Positions 37,122 through 45,990 of a stretch of 64,000 nucleotides of DNA are shown here, one piece after another. The translations under genes and the position numbers were made by a program. The stretch covers positions 1-64,000 of the forward strand of contig NZ_CAIWTY010000079.1 of the NCBI RefSeq assembly GCF_903915725.1, in the 5' to 3' direction. Position 1 is the first letter of the stretch; the number at the start of each line of letters is the position of its first letter. The DNA is from an uncultured Rhodopila sp. GTDB taxonomy: Bacteria; Pseudomonadota; Alphaproteobacteria; Acetobacterales; Acetobacteraceae. A model generated the notes under the pieces. The model was not told the DNA's origin. It saw only the letters and a program-made list of their open reading frames with translations, and did no database searches.

Positions 37122-37733
37122 ATGATCGCCCAACTGACCGGACGCGTGGATGCGCTATCCGACGGCACCTGCGTCATCGACGTGGGCGGCGTCGGCTATC
37201 TGGTGCAGGCATCCTCCCGCACTCTTGCCGCCCTGCCCCCTGCCCCCGCCCCGGCCAGGCTGCTGATCGAAACACATGTCCGTGAGGACGCTATCATCCT
37301 CTATGGCTTTGCCGACACCGCCGAGCGCGACTGGTTCCGGCTGCTGACAACGGTGCAGGGCGTCGGCGGCAAGGTGGCCCTCGGCATCCTTTCCGCGCTG
37401 TCGCCCAAAGACCTGATTGGCGCCATCGCCGCGGGCGACAAGGCCAGCCTGACCCGCGCGCCCGGTGTCGGTCCCCGCCTCGCCGTCCGCCTGCTGACCG
37501 AGTTGCGGGACAAGACCGGCGCCATGCCCACCTCCACCGGCGTGTCCTACACCCCGATCGCCGCCGCCACGCCGGCCGATGAAGCGCTGTCGGCGCTGGT
37601 CAACCTCGGCTACCGCCGGCCGGAGGCGCAGCAGGCCGTCGCCCGCGTGCTCGACCGCCTCGGCGACACGGCCACGCTGGACGCGCTGATCCGTGACAGC
37701 CTGAAGGACCTGGCGCAAAGGGCGACGGGATGA
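37122..37733 (+). CDS. ruvA: Holliday junction branch-migration protein RuvA
   Basis: A 203-residue DNA-junction binding subunit. [12 protein letters not shown] starts the OB domain. [20 protein letters not shown] and [22 protein letters not shown] are the two helix-hairpin-helix motifs, and [21 protein letters not shown] is the RuvB-binding domain III. It holds the four-way junction while RuvB drives migration. ruvC, usually just upstream, is absent here. Its stop overlaps ruvB (ATGA). Confidence 0.97.
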   Translation: MIAQLTGRVDALSDGTCVIDVGGVGYLVQASSRTLAALPPAPAPARLLIETHVREDAIILYGFADTAERDWFRLLTTVQGVGGKVALGILSALSPKDLIGAIAAGDKASLTRAPGVGPRLAVRLLTELRDKTGAMPTSTGVSYTPIAAATPADEALSALVNLGYRRPEAQQAVARVLDRLGDTATLDALIRDSLKDLAQRATG

Positions 37734-38770
37734 GCGACACCGATCGCGCCATCACCGCCGCCCGCCTGCCGGAGGATTCCGCGGAAGCCTCGTTGCGGCC
37801 GCAGACTCTGGCGGATTTCACCGGGCAGAAGGCGTCGCGCGAAAACCTGGCGATCTTCATCCAGGCGGCGAAGGACCGCGGCGAGCCGCTGGACCACGTG
37901 CTGCTGCACGGCCCGCCCGGCCTCGGCAAGACCACGCTGGCGCAGATCGTCGCGCGGGAACTGGGCGTCGGTTTTCGCGCCACGTCGGGCCCGGTGATCG
38001 CCAAGGCCGGCGACCTGGCCGCGATATTGACCAATCTTCAGCCGAAAGATGTCCTGTTCATCGACGAGATCCATCGCCTGCAACCGGCGATCGAGGAAGT
38101 GCTGTACCCGGCGATGGAGGATTTCCAGCTCGACCTGATCATCGGCTCCGGCCCCGCCGCGCGCAGCGTGCGCATCGACCTGCCGCCGTTCACGCTTGTC
38201 GGCGCCACCACGCGCGCCGGGCTGCTGGCGACTCCGCTGCGCGACCGCTTCGGCATCCCGCTGCGGCTGGTGTTCTACACGCCGGAGGAACTGCTGCTGA
38301 TCGTCCGCCGCGGCGCGCGGCTGCTGGAGTGCCCGCTGACGGAGGACGGCGCGTCGGAGATCGCCCGGCGGTCCCGCGGCACGCCACGCATCGCCGGGCG
38401 GCTGCTGCGCCGGGTGCGCGACATCGCGGCGGTGCAAGGTGCCGGATCGGTTGATCGCGCCGTGGCCGACGCGGCGCTGACCCGGCTGGAGGTGGACCAT
38501 CTCGGGCTGGACGCGATGGACCGCCGCTATCTGCGCCGTATCGCCGAACACCACGATGGCGGCCCGGTGGGCGTGGAAACCCTCGCCGCCGCGCTGGCCG
38601 AGGCGCGCGACACGCTGGAGGATGTGGTGGAGCCCTACCTGATCCAGGAAGGCCTGATCCTGCGCACCAGCCGCGGCCGCATGCTCGGCGAGCCGGGCTG
38701 GCGGCACCTGGACCTGAAGCCGCCGCGTTCGCCGCTGCCGCTGCTCGATGTGCTGGGAGTGGAGGAGTGA
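37730..38770 (+). CDS. ruvB: Holliday junction ATP-dependent helicase RuvB
   Basis: A 346-residue AAA+ motor. [17 protein letters not shown] is Walker [10 protein letters not shown] Walker B, and [18 protein letters not shown] covers sensor 1 and the arginine finger. The C-terminal winged helix includes [21 protein letters not shown]. It forms hexamers on both sides of RuvA. Coupled to ruvA and followed, after a palindromic repeat, by the ybgC-tol-pal cluster, a common alphaproteobacterial order. Confidence 0.97.
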   Translation: MSDTDRAITAARLPEDSAEASLRPQTLADFTGQKASRENLAIFIQAAKDRGEPLDHVLLHGPPGLGKTTLAQIVARELGVGFRATSGPVIAKAGDLAAILTNLQPKDVLFIDEIHRLQPAIEEVLYPAMEDFQLDLIIGSGPAARSVRIDLPPFTLVGATTRAGLLATPLRDRFGIPLRLVFYTPEELLLIVRRGARLLECPLTEDGASEIARRSRGTPRIAGRLLRRVRDIAAVQGAGSVDRAVADAALTRLEVDHLGLDAMDRRYLRRIAEHHDGGPVGVETLAAALAEARDTLEDVVEPYLIQEGLILRTSRGRMLGEPGWRHLDLKPPRSPLPLLDVLGVEE

Positions 38771-38786
38771 TGACCATCGCCTCCTC

Positions 38787-38868
38787 GTCATGGCGGGCGC
38801 AGGCCCGCCATCCACGCCTTTCCCGCGCGTATGCAAAAGGCGTGGATGCCGATCGGCGTCGGCATGAC
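38787..38868. repeat. Dispersed palindromic repeat, copy 3
   Basis: A full copy between ruvB and ybgC: GTCATGGCGGGCGCAGGCCCGCCATCCACGCC, a short centre, then GGCGTGGATG and a closing CATGAC. It can fold into a long hairpin with two smaller ones in the arms. Confidence 0.78.
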
Positions 38869-38910
38869 GATAGGACACCGTCCAACCCCCGCCATCATTG
38901 GGGTTCATGA

Positions 38911-39345
38911 ATGAACCCTCATGCACCCTCCATCCACCGTTACACTTTCCGGGTCTATTACGAAGACACGGACGCCGGCGGGGTCGTCTACCACGCCAAC
39001 TATCTGCGCTACGCCGAACGCGCCCGGACGGAAGCCTTGCGCGACGCGGGAATCCCGCATGCGGAGATGGTTGAACGGTGCAGTGTGATGTTCATGGTGC
39101 ATCGCGCCGAAATCGACTATGTGCGGCCCGCGATGCTCGACGACCTGCTGGTGGTCGAGACGGAGGCTCTCGACGTCGGCGGCGCCAGCGTCGTGCTGCG
39201 TCAGGTGGTGCGCGGTCCCGGCGGGATCTGCGCCTCGCTCCGCATCAGGCTCGCCTGCGTCGCGATCGGAGGAAACAAACCGGCCCGCATTCCGCCCAGA
39301 TGGCGGGAGGCGATGGCCGGCATGCGTGCTGAAACAGGGGGTTAA
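38911..39345 (+). CDS. ybgC: Tol-Pal-associated acyl-CoA thioesterase YbgC
   Basis: A 144-residue hot-dog-fold enzyme. RVYYEDTDAGGVVYHANYLRYAERARTEAL holds the catalytic Asp21 and conserved Tyr/His. SVMFMVHRAEIDYVRPAMLDDLLVVET is also typical. It hydrolyses acyl-CoA or acyl-ACP in the cytoplasm and is linked with phospholipid handling at the division site. First gene of the Tol-Pal cluster, four bases before tolQ. Confidence 0.93.
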   Translation: MNPHAPSIHRYTFRVYYEDTDAGGVVYHANYLRYAERARTEALRDAGIPHAEMVERCSVMFMVHRAEIDYVRPAMLDDLLVVETEALDVGGASVVLRQVVRGPGGICASLRIRLACVAIGGNKPARIPPRWREAMAGMRAETGG

Positions 39346-39348
39346 GCA

Positions 39349-40065
39349 GTGGATCGGGTTGTTGATGCGGTCAATCTGGGTACGCCTGGCGGCGATCTGT
39401 CGCTGTGGGGCCTGTTCGTGCAAGCCGACATCGTCGTCAAGCTCGTCATGCTCGGCCTGCTCGCCGCGAGCGTGTGGGTCTGGGCGGTGGTGTTCGAAAA
39501 GGTCACCGCGATTCGCAAGGCCAACAAGGAGGCCGACGCGTTCGAGGACCGCTTCTGGTCCGGCGGCAGCCTGGACGACCTTTTCGACCGCGAGGGCACC
39601 AACCCGAACCATCCGATGGCCTCGGTGTTCGCCGCCGCGATGGGCGAATGGCGGCGATCCTTGCGGGTCGCCGGCGCGGATATCAGCCATACCAGCGTGC
39701 GCGAGCGCATCGACCGCGCCATCAACGTGACGATTCAGCGCGAGATGGAGCGGATGGAGCGCTGGATGGTGTTCCTCGCCTCCGTCGGTGCCGTCGCCCC
39801 GTTCGTCGGCCTGTTCGGCACGGTGTGGGGCATCATGCACTCGTTCTCCGCCATCGCAGCCATGCACAACACCAATCTTGCGGTCGTCGCCCCCGGCATC
39901 GCCGAGGCGTTGTTCGCCACCGCCATCGGCCTCGTGGCCGCCATCCCGGCGGTGCTGGCGTACAACCAGATCAGCAACAGCCTGTCGCGCTTCGCCGGGC
40001 GGCTGGACAATTTCGGCAGCGAGTTCAGCGCCATCCTGTCGCGCCAGAGCGAGGAGCGGACCTGA
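39349..40065 (+). CDS. tolQ: Tol-Pal motor subunit TolQ
   Basis: A 238-residue inner-membrane MotA/ExbB-type channel protein with three helices: [22 protein letters not shown], then [28 protein letters not shown], and [22 protein letters not shown] 39349 is the start, with AGGGGG upstream. With TolR it converts proton flow into force on TolA, which keeps the outer membrane attached during division. Confidence 0.95.
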   Translation: MDRVVDAVNLGTPGGDLSLWGLFVQADIVVKLVMLGLLAASVWVWAVVFEKVTAIRKANKEADAFEDRFWSGGSLDDLFDREGTNPNHPMASVFAAAMGEWRRSLRVAGADISHTSVRERIDRAINVTIQREMERMERWMVFLASVGAVAPFVGLFGTVWGIMHSFSAIAAMHNTNLAVVAPGIAEALFATAIGLVAAIPAVLAYNQISNSLSRFAGRLDNFGSEFSAILSRQSEERT

Positions 40066-40068
40066 GCC

Positions 40069-40545
40069 ATGGCGATCTCCCTCAACCAGAGCATCCGCGG
40101 TCGGCGCGCCCGCTACCGGCCGCTGGCGGAGATCAACGTCACCCCGATGGTCGACGTGATGCTGGTGCTGCTGATCATTTTCATGGTGACCGCGCCGCTG
40201 ATGACCTCGGGGGTGTCAGTCGATCTGCCGAAGACCGACGCCAAGCCGCTGAACAGCGACAGTGAGCCGCTGACGGTAACGATCAAGGCGGACGGCTCGA
40301 TCTTCCTGCAGGAGCAGGCGGTGGATGTCGGCGAACTGGTGGCGAAGCTGCAGGCGATTTCGCAGAACAACCCGGAGCGGCGGATTTTCGTCCGCGGCGA
40401 CAAAGACCTGGCCTACGGCCGGATCATGGAGGTGATGGGCACGATCACCCAGGGCGGGTTCACCAAGGTGGCGCTGTTGGCTGAGCAGACCGCGGCACCC
40501 CCGGCCGCCCAGCCCGCCAAGCCTGCCGCCGCGCCACGTAAGTAG
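40069..40545 (+). CDS. tolR: Tol-Pal motor subunit TolR
   Basis: A 158-residue ExbD/TolR protein. One transmembrane helix follows [23 protein letters not shown], whose Asp (MVDVM) is the proton-carrying residue. The periplasmic domain ([47 protein letters not shown]) is complete, with an Ala/Pro tail. Two bases separate it from tolQ. The tolA start lies 362 bases downstream, across a repeat array. Confidence 0.95.
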   Translation: MAISLNQSIRGRRARYRPLAEINVTPMVDVMLVLLIIFMVTAPLMTSGVSVDLPKTDAKPLNSDSEPLTVTIKADGSIFLQEQAVDVGELVAKLQAISQNNPERRIFVRGDKDLAYGRIMEVMGTITQGGFTKVALLAEQTAAPPAAQPAKPAAAPRK

Positions 40546-40628
40546 GACGCCGGAACAAATGGGCAGCGCGATGACAATGCGCGGGGCGAGGCACCAGTCG
40601 GTGTGGCGGGCCAGGCGCCTGTCAGTGT

Positions 40629-40716
40629 GTCATGGCCGGGCTTGGCCCGGCCATCCGCGACTTGCGGTGCCGGTCTCGGCAAAGTGGTGGATGGCCGGGC
40701 CAAGCCCGGCCATGAC
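40629..40716. repeat. Dispersed palindromic repeat, copy 4
   Basis: GTCATGGCCGGGCTTGGCCCGGCCATCC at the left and GGATGGCCGGGCCAAGCCCGGCCATGAC at the right are near-perfect inverses. It sits in the tolR-tolA gap, and its right end runs into the tandem array. Confidence 0.78.
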
Positions 40717-40811
40717 ACGGGTTCGGGGCGCACACCCGGCCATGACATGGGTTCGGGGCGAACACCCGGCCATGACACGGGTTCGGTGCGCACATCCGGC
40801 CACGACGCGGT
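40705..40811. repeat. 30-bp tandem repeats before tolA
   Basis: Three units start at 40705, 40735 and 40765 (CCCGGCCATGACACGGGTTC then GGGGCGCACA, with single-base changes), plus a decayed fourth from 40795. The first eight bases of each unit copy the end of the adjacent palindrome, so the array probably arose from it by slippage. Confidence 0.75.
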
Positions 40812-40907
40812 TTGCACGACCGGCCGCGGTTGCCCAACCGGCCGCCGGGTAGCCGCACCGTGCTGCAGCAATTCTCCGGACTGGACAGCCACGGCCGCCG
40901 CACCGCT

Positions 40908-41885
40908 ATGAACCCGCGGCTGCGGCTGGGTCTGATCGTCTCCGCGGTGGTGCACGTCGTGCTGCTGTTGGTCCTGCTGCTCGGCCTGCCGTCGTTCACG
41001 CAGAAGGACGAGGAGCCGCCGGAAGCGACCGTTGCCATGGTCTTCCAGGGCACTGCCCAATCCTCCATGCGCGCGCCCAATCAGGCCCCGGTCCCGGCCC
41101 CGGCCAAGGAAACCGCGCCGCCTGCGCCGCCGGTGAGCGAACCGCCGAAGCCTCAACCCACCGAGGCGCCGCCACCGCCGCCGCCTCCGCCGCCCCCGCC
41201 GCCGCAGACGCATGTCGAGCCGGCGCCGCCGAAGCCGCCGCCGCCCGTGCCGACGCCGCCGCCGACTCCCTCGGCCGAACCGGCGCCGGTGGTGCCCCCC
41301 CCGCCGCCCAGCCCGCCGACACCGCCGACGCCGCCGCAGGCCAAGCCGCAGCCGCCGCTGCCGTTGCCGCCGCCCCCTGCGCCGCCGCCGCCGGCACCGC
41401 CGAGCACGACCTCGCAGCCGAACGTCACCAAGAACCCGTCGCCGAACAGCAGCGCGGTGGAGAACACATTGGAGAAACTGCGCCAACAGATGGCGCAGTC
41501 GGCACCGCCGAAGGGACGGCCGAACCCGCGCTCGGGCGGCGCGCCGAACGGCGGCGGGAACCCGGCCGGTAACGATACTGCCGCGCTCAGTTCGGCCGAG
41601 CGCGGCGCCATTGGCGACCATGTGCGCGAGTGCTGGACCAAGGATGCCGGCGCGCTCGACATCGACAAGCAGCGCGTGCTGCTGACGGTGACGACCGACG
41701 CCAGCGGCGTGGCGCGCCGGGCCGAGGTCGCCGGCGACGACATTGGGCGGATGGGCGATCCGCGCTTCCGCGCCTTCGCCGAACGCGCGGTGCGCGCGGT
41801 CATGGACGCCCGCTGCGCCAACCTGCCCTTGCCGAACAATGTGCTGGGAAAGGTCAACGTCCTGACCTTCCGGTTCAGCCCATGA
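40908..41885 (+). CDS. tolA: Tol-Pal system protein TolA
   Basis: A 325-residue protein. One N-terminal membrane helix (LGLIVSAVVHVVLLLVLLLGL) carries the SxxxH motif that docks in TolQR. The long middle part is proline-rich (runs of Pro to about residue 175) in place of the usual Ala/Lys helix. A C-terminal globular domain (SAERGAIGDHVRECWTKDAG, then VARRAEVAGDD and AERAVRAVMDARCANLPLP) would contact TolB and Pal. I use ATG 40908; no good ribosome site is seen. A frame extends upstream through repeat DNA and is unlikely to be protein. Confidence 0.88.
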   Translation: MNPRLRLGLIVSAVVHVVLLLVLLLGLPSFTQKDEEPPEATVAMVFQGTAQSSMRAPNQAPVPAPAKETAPPAPPVSEPPKPQPTEAPPPPPPPPPPPPQTHVEPAPPKPPPPVPTPPPTPSAEPAPVVPPPPPSPPTPPTPPQAKPQPPLPLPPPPAPPPPAPPSTTSQPNVTKNPSPNSSAVENTLEKLRQQMAQSAPPKGRPNPRSGGAPNGGGNPAGNDTAALSSAERGAIGDHVRECWTKDAGALDIDKQRVLLTVTTDASGVARRAEVAGDDIGRMGDPRFRAFAERAVRAVMDARCANLPLPNNVLGKVNVLTFRFSP

Positions 41886-41917
41886 TCCGGACACGGTGCA
41901 GCGTCAGCGCTCGTTCC

Positions 41918-42003
41918 GTCATGGTGGGCGAAGGCCCACCATCCACGCCTTCACCGCGACCCGCACCGCAAGGCGTGGATGGCGGGCCTGCGCCCGCCAT
42001 GAC
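41918..42003. repeat. Dispersed palindromic repeat, copy 5
   Basis: A full copy between tolA and tolB: GTCATGGTGGGCGAAGGCCCACCATCCACGCC, then GGCGTGGATGGCGGGCCTGC and GCCCGCCATGAC. Arm hairpins are retained even where the arm sequences differ, which suggests selection on pairing. Confidence 0.8.
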
Positions 42004-42074
42004 GGTGCGAGGACCGTGTCCAACGCCGGATGACCCGATTATTTTCGGCGGCAGCTAAGGTGGAAGACAACCGC

Positions 42075-43433
42075 ATGATCCATATCCCAAACCCGTCCGT
42101 CGGCCGGCGCTCCGTGATCGCCGGCGCCGCCGGCCTGCTCGCCGCGCCGGCAACGGTGTTCGCGCAAGCCGCATCCGGCAGCCAGTCCGCCGTTATCGAC
42201 GTCAACCGCGCGCGGACTGAACCGATCCCGATCGCCGTGCCCGATCTCGGCGGCGACGAACAGCTCGGCCGCGACATCGCCGGGGTGATCACCAACGACC
42301 TCGCGCGCAGCGGGCTGTTCCGCACGATCGACCATGCCGCGTTCATCCAGTCCGGCCCTTCCGGCTCGACGCCGAACTTCCAGAACTGGAAGCCGACGGG
42401 GGCGCAGGCGCTGGTGACCGGCAGCGTGACAGGCAGCGGCGGCCAGGTCCGGGTGGAGTTCCGCCTCTGGGACATCCTGCCCGGCACCCAGATCCAGGGC
42501 ACCGCCTACACCACCACGCAGTCGAACTGGCGCCGCATCGCCCACAAGATGGCCGACGTGATCTATGAGCGGCTGCTCGGCGAGAAAGGCTACTTCGATA
42601 CCCGAATCGTCTACATCTCCGGCACCGGCCCGCGCGACCGCCGCACCAAGCGGCTGGCGATCATGGACCAGGACAGCGAGAACAACCGCCTGCTGACCGA
42701 CGGGTCCTGGCTGGTGCTGACGCCGCGTTTCCACCCGACGCGCGATGAGATCGCGTTCATGAGCTATGCCAACAACCGGCCGCGCGTCTATATTTTCGAC
42801 CTGACCTCCGGGCGGCAGACCCAACTCGGCGACTTCGCCGGCATGACGTTCGCGCCGCGCTTCGCGCCGGACGGGTCCAGCGTGATCATGGCGGTATCGA
42901 ACGGCGGCGGGTCGGACATCATCTCGGTCGACCTGGGCAGCCGCACCTCGCGCCGGCTGACCGAGTCGGGATCGATCGATGTCAGTCCCTGCTACAGCCC
43001 GGACGGCTCGCAGATCGCCTTCGCCTCCGACCGCGGCGGCGACCAGCAGATCTATGTGATGGGCGCGGGCGGCGGCGGAGCCAGGCGGATCAGCTTCGGC
43101 AACGGCCGCTACGCCACGCCGGTGTGGTCGCCGCGCGGCGACCTGATCGCGTTCACCCGCTATGCCGGCGATACCTCCGACTTTTCCATCGGCGTGATGC
43201 ATCCGGACGGATCGGGCGAGCGGCTGCTGTCCCAGGGCTGGGACGTGGAGGGGCCGACCTTCGCGCCGAACGGGCGGGTGCTGATGTTCTACCGGGAGAC
43301 GCGGTCGCAGGGTCCGCGCGGCAGCGGATTTTCGTCCCGCCTGGTGTCGGTTGACATCACCGGGTTCAACGAGCGGCCGGTGCCGACGCCGACCGACGGG
43401 TCCGATCCGGCCTGGTCGCCGCTGGGGGCATAG
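42075..43433 (+). CDS. tolB: Tol-Pal system beta-propeller protein TolB
   Basis: A 452-residue periplasmic protein. The signal peptide has a twin-arginine-like [16 protein letters not shown]. The N-terminal alpha/beta domain ([29 protein letters not shown]) precedes WD-like propeller blades ([48 protein letters not shown]). It shuttles between TolA and Pal. ATG 42075 has GGAAG upstream; ATG 42030 lies further up in the same frame. Confidence 0.94.
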   Translation: MIHIPNPSVGRRSVIAGAAGLLAAPATVFAQAASGSQSAVIDVNRARTEPIPIAVPDLGGDEQLGRDIAGVITNDLARSGLFRTIDHAAFIQSGPSGSTPNFQNWKPTGAQALVTGSVTGSGGQVRVEFRLWDILPGTQIQGTAYTTTQSNWRRIAHKMADVIYERLLGEKGYFDTRIVYISGTGPRDRRTKRLAIMDQDSENNRLLTDGSWLVLTPRFHPTRDEIAFMSYANNRPRVYIFDLTSGRQTQLGDFAGMTFAPRFAPDGSSVIMAVSNGGGSDIISVDLGSRTSRRLTESGSIDVSPCYSPDGSQIAFASDRGGDQQIYVMGAGGGGARRISFGNGRYATPVWSPRGDLIAFTRYAGDTSDFSIGVMHPDGSGERLLSQGWDVEGPTFAPNGRVLMFYRETRSQGPRGSGFSSRLVSVDITGFNERPVPTPTDGSDPAWSPLGA

Positions 43434-43617
43434 GTGCGAAGTTGACCCTGTGTTGCCGATGCAACATATGACCCATGTGTCAAGTACCAACGACCGGGAA
43501 CTTGACCGCTGTAGTCGGGAAGCGTTAATCGCTGCCGAGGACGGAACGGATTACCGTTTCCTCTGCGTGGGCTTGGCTTGCGCATCCGATTGCACCCCAT
43601 CCAGGGACGAAGACCTT

Positions 43618-44085
43618 ATGAATGTAAAGACCCTCGGCGCCTTGGCCGCCGTCGCGCTGGTGGCAGCATGCGCGACCAAGCCTGCTCCTGAAGCCCCCAC
43701 GCCTACCCCGGTCGCCGCGGGCATCGTTCCCGGCAGCCAGGAAGACCTGGTCGCCAACGTCGGCGATCGCGTCTTCTACGACCTCAACTCCTCCACCCTG
43801 CGCGCCGACGCCAAGGGCACCTTGGAGAAGCAATCCGCCTGGCTCGCCAAGTATGGCAGCGTCAATGTCCAGGTTGCCGGCAACTGCGATGAGCGCGGCA
43901 CGGAAGAATACAACCTGGCCCTCGGCGAGCGCCGCGCGCACTCCGCCGCGTCCTACCTGAAGGCCAAGGGTGTCGCCTCCGCGCGCCTGAGCACGATCAG
44001 CTACGGCAAGGACCGCCCGACGGCGCAGGGTTCCACCGAGGAAGCCTGGGCGCAGAACCGCAACGCGATCACCTCGGTTCGCTGA
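43618..44085 (+). CDS. pal: Peptidoglycan-associated lipoprotein Pal
   Basis: A 155-residue outer-membrane lipoprotein. The signal ends AALVAAC (lipidated Cys about 18). A Pro-rich linker leads to an OmpA-like domain: DRVFYDLNSSTLRADAKGTLEKQ, VQVAGNCDERGTEEYNLALGERRA, whose conserved Asp and Arg bind diaminopimelate in peptidoglycan. GLY-ASN-CYS in place of the usual GHCDERG is a small variation. It ends the Tol-Pal cluster; no cpoB/ybgF follows. Confidence 0.95.
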   Translation: MNVKTLGALAAVALVAACATKPAPEAPTPTPVAAGIVPGSQEDLVANVGDRVFYDLNSSTLRADAKGTLEKQSAWLAKYGSVNVQVAGNCDERGTEEYNLALGERRAHSAASYLKAKGVASARLSTISYGKDRPTAQGSTEEAWAQNRNAITSVR

Positions 44086-44129
44086 TCCGTCCTGCCGGAC
44101 GGTTCCTCCTCCCGGAGGCCGTCCGCCTG

Positions 44130-44193
44130 AAAGCCGGCAATTCGTGACAGCGGCCGCTCCGGCGCGGCCGTGTCACGAGCTGCCGGCTTTTTT
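44130..44193 (+). terminator. Strong intrinsic terminator after pal
   Basis: AAAGCCGGC and GCCGGCTTTTTT form the base of a long hairpin, with an inner stem TCGTGACA/TGTCACGA and a CGGCCG tip, then a run of six T. It separates pal from the convergent ABC permease and could work in both directions. Confidence 0.88.
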
Positions 44194-44257
44194 CGCGTCC
44201 TGGCGGCGGCGGATGCGGGGCGGCTTCAGCAAGCCGCGTGATCCCGGCGGACCGGGG

Positions 44258-44929
44258 TTAGGAGTTCGGCCGCTTCGCCAGCCGCCGTTCATACGCCTGC
44301 GCCAGCAGCGTACTCGGGAACAGCAACGCAAAATAAATCAGCGCCACGACCGTATAGACCTCCAGCGGCCGGTAGGTGTCCGCCGTCACCAGCGTCCCGT
44401 TATACAGCAGATCCGGCACCGCGATCGTCGAGACCAGCGAGGTGTTCTTCAACTGCGTGATTGACTGGTTGACGAATGGCGGGATCATCCGCCGCACCGC
44501 CTGCGGCAGTATGACCCGCCGCATCACCGGCCAGCGCCGCAGCCCCAGCGCGCGCGCCGCATCCCATTGCCCCTGCTCAATGGAAATGATCCCGCCGCGG
44601 AAGATCTCCGCGTAGAACGCGCCCGTGTAGCAGGACAGCGTCATCACCGCCGCCACCGTGGCCGGGATCTGGATGCCCAGCAGCACCGGCAGCGCGTAAT
44701 AGAACCACACAAGCTGCACCAGCAGCGGCGTGCAGCGGAACAGCTCGATGAACCCGATCAGCGGGATGTTCAGCAGCCGCGACCGGGACAGCCGCCCCAG
44801 CCCGACCGCCAGCCCGATCATCAGCCCCAGGATAATCGTCGCCGCGGTGTAGCTGAGGGTCACCAGCACGCCGCGCCAGAACAGCGGCGCGTAACGCAGC
44901 AGGAAGACGAAGTCCCACTGGTAGTGCAT
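44258..44929 (-). CDS. Polar amino-acid ABC transporter permease
   Basis: A 223-residue inner-membrane protein. About five helices include GVLVTLSYTAATIILGLMIGLAVGLG. The EAA loop is QWDAARALGLRRWPVMRRVILPQA, the contact to the ATPase. FRCTPLLVQLVWFYYALPVL is the usual HisM/GlnP-type signature. ATG 44929 lies eight bases after the binding-protein stop, so they form an operon. No ATPase gene is adjacent. Confidence 0.88.
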   Translation of the reverse strand: MHYQWDFVFLLRYAPLFWRGVLVTLSYTAATIILGLMIGLAVGLGRLSRSRLLNIPLIGFIELFRCTPLLVQLVWFYYALPVLLGIQIPATVAAVMTLSCYTGAFYAEIFRGGIISIEQGQWDAARALGLRRWPVMRRVILPQAVRRMIPPFVNQSITQLKNTSLVSTIAVPDLLYNGTLVTADTYRPLEVYTVVALIYFALLFPSTLLAQAYERRLAKRPNS

Positions 44930-44937
44930 CCGGGCGG

Positions 44938-45801
44938 CTAGAACGTCAGTCCCGGCGGCACCTGCTCCCGCGTGACGCCGAATTTCGCCAACCCGTCCAG
45001 CATCCATTCGCGCAACTGGCCGGTACCGCGGTTCATGTCCAGCCAGGCGTCGATCACCTCGCGGAAGCGCGTATCCGGCTCCCGTTGCAGCCCGATGCAG
45101 CTCGGCAGCGCCACCGTCGGGTTCGTAAGAAGATAGTACGGCCCCAGAGACGGGTTCTTGCCGACGGTCGCCAGCCCCAGCAGAGCCGCCTGTATATGCG
45201 CGTCCGCCCGGCCTGATTGGAGCGCCAACGTGCACTCGTCGCGCGTCTTGTATCCGGTGAGCTGCGCTTTCGGACAGTACCGCCGCGCCGCGGTCTCATG
45301 CAGGCTGCCGATGTCGAAGACGATCACCAGGTCCGGCTTGTTGAGGTCGTCCCAGGTCTTCGGCGCCAGGCCCTTCTTCGCCAGGCAGCCGAACGGATGG
45401 GTGATCATCGGCCGGGTGAAGCTGATCGACAGCGCCCGCGCCGGGGTCGGGTTCAGCGCGAAGCCGAGGTCGATCTTGTTGGACTGCAGGTCCAGCACCG
45501 AGTTGCCATAGGTGGACTCGGTATATTCCAGCCTGGCGTCGAACACCTTCGACAGGTCTCCCGCCATTGAGATGCAGGCGCCCGACCACTCGCCGGTGGC
45601 AAGATCCTTCTGGAAATACGGCAGCTCGCCCGGCAACGCCGCGATCCGCAGCACCTTGTTACGGCGCACCCGGTCGAATGTGCTTTCAGCCGCCGTCTGC
45701 GCCCGGGCGGCGCCCGGAGCCGCGGCCGCCAGCGCCAGTGCGGGCAGCCCAACGGCCAATGCCCGCCGCCGCAAACCAAGTCCTGTCAGTCCATCAGTCA
45801 T
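44938..45801 (-). CDS. Polar amino-acid ABC transporter substrate-binding protein
   Basis: A 287-residue periplasmic protein. The signal peptide (LRRRALAVGLPALALAAAAPGAARAQ) has a twin-arginine-like start. The body is a family 3 solute-binding fold: VLRIAALPGELPYFQKD, SKVFDARLEYTES, DLQSNKIDLGFALNPTPARALSISFTRPMI, GSLHETAARRY. AGGAGG precedes ATG 45801. It delivers its ligand to the permease encoded eight bases on. Confidence 0.87.
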   Translation of the reverse strand: MTDGLTGLGLRRRALAVGLPALALAAAAPGAARAQTAAESTFDRVRRNKVLRIAALPGELPYFQKDLATGEWSGACISMAGDLSKVFDARLEYTESTYGNSVLDLQSNKIDLGFALNPTPARALSISFTRPMITHPFGCLAKKGLAPKTWDDLNKPDLVIVFDIGSLHETAARRYCPKAQLTGYKTRDECTLALQSGRADAHIQAALLGLATVGKNPSLGPYYLLTNPTVALPSCIGLQREPDTRFREVIDAWLDMNRGTGQLREWMLDGLAKFGVTREQVPPGLTF

Positions 45802-45990
45802 CAACCCGTTCCTCCTGGCCGGAGCCGATCGTGTAACACAACGTTCGGGTTTACGGCATATCACCGCGATGCAAGCCGAGGACCTGATCACAACGGCGGC
45901 ACTGACGCCGATATGGCCGAGGGGACTCCCCCCGACTCGGGCGTTCGGCCTATGCAACGGCGATTCGGATGGCAGGGGGAGTACAGACGC

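Noticed and set aside
40705-40811. CRISPR array
   Set aside because: Units abut directly without unique spacers; no cas genes.
40812-40907. Upstream extension of tolA from a TTG
   Set aside because: The added residues are encoded by repeat DNA and would place a basic tail before the membrane anchor.
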